A DNA stretch of 64,000 bases, from the NCBI RefSeq assembly GCF_900109785.1, contig NZ_FOBH01000003.1, positions 1 to 64,000 on the forward strand, in the 5' to 3' direction. Position numbers and translations under genes: made by a program. Shown one piece after another: positions 58,971 through 64,000 of this stretch. Source of the stretch: Nitrosovibrio tenuis (GTDB lineage Bacteria > Pseudomonadota > Gammaproteobacteria > Burkholderiales > Nitrosomonadaceae). The stretch's first letter is position 1. Every line of letters starts with the position of its first letter. Below the pieces are notes generated by a model that had not been told where the DNA came from, did not search any database, and saw only the letters and a list, made by a program, of their open reading frames with translations.

Positions 58971-60347
58971 ATGGATTCTAATCCTCTTATATTTGTTCAT
59001 TCGTCTTTTCGAACGGGGAGTACTTATATTCGATCTTGCTTCCGCAAGAACCCGAAGGCCCTGACTTATCAGGAAATCTTCAATGAAAATCTTGCAAACC
59101 TCCAACCGGAGAATATAGGTTCTTTTAATTCTGGGAATTGGCATTCCAAGCACCCGTTGATAGCTCCGTACTTTCTGGAATTTCATCCCCTTATTGCACC
59201 CGAAGGTGGCGTAAAGGGCTATCAGGCATCCATGTCGTACGATAGTTTCTTCCCAGGCGAGAGCGACGATTTGACCAATGCTGAGGTGAGCTATGTTACC
59301 TCGCTTATCGAGCATGCAAGAGAGCTTGGACGCATTCCGGTGCTAACTGCTACGCGGAGCCTCGGAAGATTAGCAGCGCTGAAAAAAGCATTTGGGGGGT
59401 TGCACATACTTCTGTACCGAAACATTTTTCATCAATGGTGCTCCTACACTGAGCAATGGTTGCGTGGGAACCCCTCTTTTATTGAAACCGTATGGCTTAC
59501 GTTAAAAGGTGCGCACAACGAAAAAATAACTTCTGATATCGCACGAATTTTTGCGTCAGATAACCGCTCAGCACTCGATCCAAATAATTTCTTCGCTTTC
59601 GTTTTACTGCATACCTATCTTTATGCTCGAGCAGGTAATGTAGCGACTTTTATTATTGATATAGACGAGCTCAGTACGAATAGCGGAGTTAGAGCTTCGC
59701 TAGAGCATCTAATCCGTGATCACACTGGACTTGAAGTGGATTTTTCAGAAGCCCGGCAAAGCATGGCTTTTTCTCTGGTGGATATTGGTAGCGAGCGAGT
59801 ACTTAGCGATACGATCAATGCTTTTCCCCAAATACAGAAATCTGCACGGACACCGGACGGAATCAAGTTTGGAGAGAAGGTTGTCAATGATTTAGTATCT
59901 GAATATAGAAATTATTGGCGTTATGCTGGACCGTTGGTTCAGCTAGCAAACCGCAAAACAGAACAACTCGCCAGCCAACAGTCAGAAATAGCTACGCAAC
60001 ACGCAGAAATCGAGAGGCAGCATGCGGCGATTGCTGGGCTACAAGGGGAGATTCAGAGGCAGCACGGGGAGTTTACTGCTCTACAAACAGAGATTCAGAG
60101 GCGGCACGGGGAGATTGCTGCTCTACAAGCGGAGATTCAGAGGCAGCAGGGGGAGGTTGTTGCTCTACAAGCGGAGATTCAGAGGCAGCATGGAGAGGTT
60201 GTTGCTCTGCAAGCAGAGATTCAGAGACGGCACGGGGAGATTCTGAACCTGACAATGGAGGCCGCCAGCATGCGGCAATCAACCAGTTGGCGTATTACCT
60301 CTCCTATGCGCGCAATAAAGGCCGGTTTTAAAACTTGGTTTAAATAA
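58971..60347 (+). CDS. Sulfotransferase-like protein with 14-residue-repeat coiled coil
   Basis: 458 residues. The N-terminal about 320 resemble a sulfotransferase-fold protein: IFVHSSFRTGSTYIRSCF is in the place of the PAPS 5'-phosphate loop, and GLHILLYRNIFHQWCSYTEQ looks like the 3'-phosphate segment. Residues about 330-430 form a coiled coil; the last part (360-429) is five copies of a 14-residue unit, EIQRQHGEVVALQA-like. The end, SWRITSPMRAIK, is a motif often found at the C-terminus of glycosyltransferases and other surface glycan proteins. Activity and acceptor are unknown. No strong ribosome site precedes the ATG. It lies in the tRNA-Ser island. Confidence 0.7.
   Translation: MDSNPLIFVHSSFRTGSTYIRSCFRKNPKALTYQEIFNENLANLQPENIGSFNSGNWHSKHPLIAPYFLEFHPLIAPEGGVKGYQASMSYDSFFPGESDDLTNAEVSYVTSLIEHARELGRIPVLTATRSLGRLAALKKAFGGLHILLYRNIFHQWCSYTEQWLRGNPSFIETVWLTLKGAHNEKITSDIARIFASDNRSALDPNNFFAFVLLHTYLYARAGNVATFIIDIDELSTNSGVRASLEHLIRDHTGLEVDFSEARQSMAFSLVDIGSERVLSDTINAFPQIQKSARTPDGIKFGEKVVNDLVSEYRNYWRYAGPLVQLANRKTEQLASQQSEIATQHAEIERQHAAIAGLQGEIQRQHGEFTALQTEIQRRHGEIAALQAEIQRQQGEVVALQAEIQRQHGEVVALQAEIQRRHGEILNLTMEAASMRQSTSWRITSPMRAIKAGFKTWFK
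60048..60257 (+). repeat. Five 42-bp repeats encoding 14-residue units
   Basis: GAGATTCAGAGGCAGCACGG-type units of exactly 42 bases start at 60048, 60090, 60132, 60174 and 60216. They encode two heptads each. The array lacks stops in other frames, which explains the long overlapping frames here. Confidence 0.95.
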
Positions 60348-60439
60348 AGCTGAGAATCTAATCCCGTTGCTGGGATAGTCGTTTTACTTGGCCTGCTTCC
60401 CAGAATTAGCAGCATGAGTCAGCAGGATCTAGTTTACAG

Positions 60440-60602
60440 AGATGTTGAGCCACAAATTCAACTGGCGTGATATCGCCAAGCGAGCTGTACGGCGATCTGA
60501 ATTATCGTTCTCCCTTCACGCCTCGATAAATATACGTGCTTCATAAAGATAGAGGCTCAGAAACCAATGGTCGTTCAGGCATTCATCCGGAAACGCCCGT
60601 TA
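60440..60602 (-). mobile_element. IS3-family remnant (C-terminal end of OrfB)
   Basis: The minus strand reads DECLNDHWFLSL, then YEARIFIEA, a stop, and in a shifted frame SPYSSLGDITPVEFVAQH. This is the end of an IS3 transposase similar to those at 0.2-1.3 and 58.6 kb, with frame breaks. Confidence 0.7.
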
Positions 60603-60848
60603 ACATACCCCTAACTCGGGGGTTTCTTCTGAGCAATGAGGGGTGAGGGGGGCTATACCTACGCTGGGGCCCTTACTGGCGGTCCAGAGCACTGTCGATT
60701 CGGGGAAGCCTACGAGCTGTTCTTCATGCACGTACGGAGCCAGGGAACCATAGGGAGCTTGCAGAATATTAGGGAAACCAGAAACAATATTCTTCATGCG
60801 CTTGATATAACCTTCTTTGGTCCGTATATACACAGCATATTCATACAT
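60600..60848 (-). CDS. Small protein of unknown function, possibly 3'-truncated by IS DNA
   Basis: 82 residues, MYEYAVYIRTKEGYIKRMKN at the start; not recognised. A strong AAGGAGA ribosome site 5 bases before the ATG is the main support. The stop falls exactly where the IS3 remnant begins, so the C-terminus (CSEETPELGVC) may be foreign. Confidence 0.5.
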   Translation of the reverse strand: MYEYAVYIRTKEGYIKRMKNIVSGFPNILQAPYGSLAPYVHEEQLVGFPESTVLWTASKGPSVGIAPLTPHCSEETPELGVC

Positions 60849-61143
60849 GGCGGTCTCCTTCTATTGTGAGATGAGGCTCTCCAAATGTACCGTGGCTTTG
60901 TTGCAATATAATTATATAACCTGATCAACTTTTCTTATATATACCCGCCACTGAGCGGATTTTATATATACCCGCCACTGAGCGGATTTTTTATTTCTTA
61001 CAAAATCTGGATAAAAGAGTAAAAGGGCGGAGTAAAAGATTCGGAGTAAGGATTCGTCCAATGCTTGTGCCGATACGGAGGTGTCAAAAGTGATCGGGCG
61101 GAGGCCGTATATCATGAGCCTCTAAATATGCTGAGCTTAGGTA
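60849..61143. other. Intergenic region with a 27-bp repeat
   Basis: About 295 bases before the minus-strand EAL gene's end. It contains the duplicated 27-bp unit at 60935-60990. No gene was recognised. Confidence 0.4.
60935..60990 (+). repeat. Two copies of a 27-bp unit with CCGC/GCGG hairpin
   Basis: TATATACCCGCCACTGAGCG followed by GATTTT occurs twice with a 27-base period (60935 and 60962). Each copy has a short CCGC/GCGG stem followed by T-runs, so it could act as a weak double terminator on the plus strand. Confidence 0.75.
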
Positions 61144-63459
61144 TTAGGTTATACGTGATGCTGTGGCAGCGTGGTGCATTCGTTTGGTTTTCCTTTCTGG
61201 CCGCAGGAAAGTCTCGACCGCATTGGGCGGCATCGGAGAGCTGTAGAGGTACCCCTGTAATTCGTCGCATCTAAGCAGCCGCAGAAACCTGGCCTGTTCT
61301 TCATCTTCCACACCCTCAGCGATCACCGTCAGACCGATCGCATGGGCTAGCGAAATGATGGTCGAAACGATTGTCATGCTGTGGGAGTTGGTCGTCATCG
61401 TATCAATGAAGGACCGGTCGATCTTGAGCGCGTGGACCGGGAGCTTCGCCAGATATTCCAGTGAAGAATATCCGGTGCCGAAATCGTCGATGGCGATTTT
61501 TACCCCCATTTCCCCGATCGCGGCGAGTTTTTTCATATTTTCGTCAATGTCGTTCATGATCAGGTTCTCTGTGATTTCGAGATCGAGCTCGCAGCCTCTG
61601 GCGGCGAAATCTCCCATGGCATGCTCCACGTCCTTGACGAAATCCCGTTGCTGCAACTCAATCGGTGACACATTAACTGCGATACGCGGTCTGGTCCCGT
61701 CGGGCAGACACCAGTTCTGGGCATCTGTTAACGCCTTGCGTATCGCCCACGGCCCGACCTCAAGGATCATGTGGGTATTTTCAAGTAAGGGGATGAAGCG
61801 ACCGGGCGGTACCAAACCACTCTCCGGGTCTTGCCAACGGATGAGTGCTTCAAAACCGGAGATCCCCCCTTTTCCGGCATGTATCTTAGGCTGGTAGTGC
61901 AGGACGAATTGGTCCTGGTCGATCGCCTTGCGCAGCTTATTCTCAAGCAACAGGGTTTCCGCGACTTGCGCATTGATCTCAGGCCTGTAGAACAGGAGTC
62001 GCTCCGCTGTTGACTTGGCCTTCTTCTGCGCAGCCTCTGCATTCTTGTATAGCGTATCGGCATCGTTGCCATCCTCCGGAAACACTGCCACACCTAATGC
62101 CGGCATAACCCGGACTTCCTCGCCTTCGATCAAAAATGGCGTCCGGTGAACTGCGGTGACCGCCTTATTGATCACATACGCCACATTTTCGGCATCGCAA
62201 ACTTCGGGAAGAGCAAGCGCACCAGCGAAGCAATCGGCTGAAATCCGCGCAAGATTCGCCGGTTGCGGCCAAACGGTCTTGATGCGCTGCGCCAGTTGGT
62301 GTAGCAATGCGTCACCCCCTTGCCGACCGAATGTTTCGTTAATTTGGCGGAAGCGCTTGATATCACCGATCACAATGGCTACCTGGGTCTGGTTGTGCCT
62401 GGCTGCGTCCAACAATTGTGTCACTCGTTCCTGAAACAGCGCTCTGTTGGGCAGCCCCGTCAGCGAGTCGTAATGCGTGAGATAAGTAATCTGCTCATCC
62501 TTGGCAATATGTTCGAGTGCGAAGGATATATCGCCTGCCAATTCGCTCATCAGGTTCAGTTCATCCTTGTTGAAAAAGTTGGGCTCTTTGCTGTACATCA
62601 GCATCACGCCAACACAGACACCCTCAACTATCATCGGCAGAGCAATGCCCGACCGGTATCCGTGCTGGAGCGCCAGTTTCCTGAACCGAATAGCGGGCGG
62701 ATTGAGTGCTATGTTATTGTCAAAGCGCGGCTTGTTCTCCGCGATAGCCCGGGATATAAGGTTTGACGCCGCGCCGGGTGTATTAGGCAAAACAACGTAT
62801 TCATCGGGCGCATCCATCTCGAATCCGTGATGGGCAACCGCCCGCACCAAGCCATTATTCCGATCGATCATGCCAATCCATACCATGCCGAATCCGCCCT
62901 GTTCCACGGCAATTCTGCAGGTGTCACGAAATAGTTCGTGACGATCACGCACCCGTAGGATAGTCGAATTGATCTTACTCAGAACGGCGTGAAGACGGCT
63001 CAGGTGGGCAATTTTTTGTTCCTGCTCGCGCCGCTCGGTGATATCCCGTGAAATGCCGTCCATGCGAACGATCCCGCCGCTTGCGTCGGTGGCAGTATGA
63101 CCACGGCTGTGGATCCAGCGTATCTCCCCGCCCGGGGTCAATGCTCTATATTCGGATTCGAAAATGCCACCCTTGGCCGCCTGAGCCCATGCGCGCAGCA
63201 CCCGTGGGTTGTCATCGGGATGGATGAAATCATCCCAGACAATGGCCTTATCGCAGATCTCCTCTTGAGTGCGCCCGAAAACCGCAGCGACTGCCGGGCT
63301 GACATAGCAAATCTCGCGCGAGGGTATCTCAACTGACCAGACCACATCCGGCAACGTGGACACTACACTACGTATGTGTTGGCGAAACGTCTCGAGCTCG
63401 ACGTTCGACTCCACAGATTGCGCACGCTCAGCCATAAGCTGTTTAAATTGTGTTGGCAT
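61144..63459 (-). CDS. PAS-GAF-GGDEF-EAL protein, probable c-di-GMP phosphodiesterase
   Basis: 771 residues from ATG 63459 (GGAGGAG upstream). PAS about 30-150 (VVWSVEIPSREICYVSPAVA), GAF about 180-330, GGDEF about 345-505 and EAL about 520-760. The GGDEF site reads SADCF (ARISADCFAGAL), so cyclase activity should be lost. The EAL domain keeps GFEALIRWQDP, ITENLIMND, AIDDFGTGYSSL and VIAEGVED, so phosphodiesterase activity is likely. No transmembrane segment appears, so it is a cytosolic sensor. The longer frame to 63570 has no domain content. Confidence 0.93.
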   Translation of the reverse strand: MPTQFKQLMAERAQSVESNVELETFRQHIRSVVSTLPDVVWSVEIPSREICYVSPAVAAVFGRTQEEICDKAIVWDDFIHPDDNPRVLRAWAQAAKGGIFESEYRALTPGGEIRWIHSRGHTATDASGGIVRMDGISRDITERREQEQKIAHLSRLHAVLSKINSTILRVRDRHELFRDTCRIAVEQGGFGMVWIGMIDRNNGLVRAVAHHGFEMDAPDEYVVLPNTPGAASNLISRAIAENKPRFDNNIALNPPAIRFRKLALQHGYRSGIALPMIVEGVCVGVMLMYSKEPNFFNKDELNLMSELAGDISFALEHIAKDEQITYLTHYDSLTGLPNRALFQERVTQLLDAARHNQTQVAIVIGDIKRFRQINETFGRQGGDALLHQLAQRIKTVWPQPANLARISADCFAGALALPEVCDAENVAYVINKAVTAVHRTPFLIEGEEVRVMPALGVAVFPEDGNDADTLYKNAEAAQKKAKSTAERLLFYRPEINAQVAETLLLENKLRKAIDQDQFVLHYQPKIHAGKGGISGFEALIRWQDPESGLVPPGRFIPLLENTHMILEVGPWAIRKALTDAQNWCLPDGTRPRIAVNVSPIELQQRDFVKDVEHAMGDFAARGCELDLEITENLIMNDIDENMKKLAAIGEMGVKIAIDDFGTGYSSLEYLAKLPVHALKIDRSFIDTMTTNSHSMTIVSTIISLAHAIGLTVIAEGVEDEEQARFLRLLRCDELQGYLYSSPMPPNAVETFLRPERKTKRMHHAATASRIT

Positions 63460-63672
63460 GACTCCTCCGGGCAAACATCGGGGTTTGACCCAACTATGCG
63501 AGCGACGTCGTAAACAGAACAGATACAGAAAGTACGGCGTTCGCCTGTCACAGAGGAAGCAGACAGGCACAGTAGACTTATTTAGTGGGTGTCACAGATT
63601 TGAGCTAGTATGAAATGGGATGCGTGCAGCCTCGCCCGCATAACTGCCGACCAACGCATCAGAAAGGCCGTC

Positions 63673-64000
63673 ATGAAGCTGTACGAGCAGTATGCAGACG
63701 AGATTTCACGCAATATCGATCAGGGCATACTGCGCCCCGGAGATCGCCTCCCCTCCGTGCGCGAGGCCTGCCGCAGCCGTCATCTCAGTCCGGCCACGGT
63801 GCTCCAGGCTTACCGTTTGCTTGAGGATCGTGGGCAGATCTACACGCGGGCTCGCTCCGGCTATTATGTCAGCGCCAACTGGAAGGGCTTTCCTCCGGAG
63901 CCTGAACCGTCGCGGCCCCCTGAGACATCCACACCAGTAAATGTTCGTGATCTGATCTTTGAACTGCTCGAGACGACAAAATCAGAGGACTTCGTACAGT
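63673..64000 (+). CDS. MocR/PdxR-type GntR regulator, N-terminal part (cut by window end)
   Basis: 109 codons are visible from ATG 63673. The GntR winged helix is complete (LYEQYADEISRNIDQGILRP, GDRLPSVREACRSRHLSPAT, VLQAYRLLEDRGQIYTRARS, GYYV), followed by a Pro-rich linker. Members of this family usually go on into an aminotransferase-fold domain that binds PLP, but only the linker is in view. It stands divergent from the EAL gene. Confidence 0.85.
   Translation, partial: MKLYEQYADEISRNIDQGILRPGDRLPSVREACRSRHLSPATVLQAYRLLEDRGQIYTRARSGYYVSANWKGFPPEPEPSRPPETSTPVNVRDLIFELLETTKSEDFVQ

Noticed and set aside
59915-60331. Overlapping frames on both strands within the sulfotransferase-like gene
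   Set aside because: They arise from the 42-bp repeat, whose unit length is a multiple of three and lacks stops in other frames.

Overview
The window looks like a chromosomal segment of a betaproteobacterium. The family-level guess is Nitrosomonadaceae, Nitrosospira-like. This rests on protein character, moderate GC, a proteobacterial nudJ-mnmA-purB/icd/clpS-clpA neighbourhood, an EpsA-type (PEP-CTERM exopolysaccharide) regulator and a beta-type cyanophycin locus. The genus is inference; the class is fairly safe.

Layout. 0-1.3 kb: a decayed IS3-family element. 1.6-7 kb: one plus-strand run with an RNA repair pair (archease, RtcB), a universal stress protein, the NAD salvage pair pncA-pncB and a PfkB sugar kinase. 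7-13.2 kb: a mixed region with an EpsA-like LuxR regulator, a secreted small protein, a RidA protein, a stand-alone TIR-like protein, an unknown membrane-anchored protein, a Slp lipoprotein and an alpha/beta hydrolase. 13.2-14.2 kb is non-coding and holds a G-tract array. 14.2-18.5 kb: three overlapping genes that look like a complete ovothiol operon (OvoA, an OvoB-like C-S lyase, an EamA exporter). 18.7-27 kb: a cyanophycin locus with an ABC exporter carrying an unusual N-terminus, a DUF1854 protein and two overlapping cyanophycin synthetases, the first without the Mur-ligase C-terminal lobe. 27.5-54.5 kb: housekeeping genes (dodecin, clpA/clpS, csp, icd, nudJ, mnmA, gst, purB, grpE-dnaK-dnaJ, a Nudix hydrolase, phoR/phoB, glycerate kinase, uvrA, an MFS transporter, ssb, a ComEA-like protein, cysM, an exonuclease, rlmD, a Bax-inhibitor-like protein).

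54.6-61.1 kb: a tRNA-Ser(UGA) gene followed by an accessory island of small unknown genes, IS3 pieces, a broken resolvase, half of a CBS-domain gene, an SDR and a sulfotransferase-like protein with a 14-residue-repeat coiled coil. 61.1-64 kb: a PAS-GAF-GGDEF-EAL protein and the start of a MocR/PdxR-type regulator cut by the window edge.

How the genes fit together. Two storage or protection systems stand out. Ovothiol (a histidine-derived thiol antioxidant) appears to be made and possibly exported by one translationally coupled operon. Cyanophycin (Asp-Arg nitrogen polymer) appears to be made by a CphA1-type enzyme next to a shortened, CphA2-like partner. No cyanophycinase is visible in the window. 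The heat-shock trio has a good sigma-32 promoter in front of grpE. No rRNA genes and no CRISPR array were seen.
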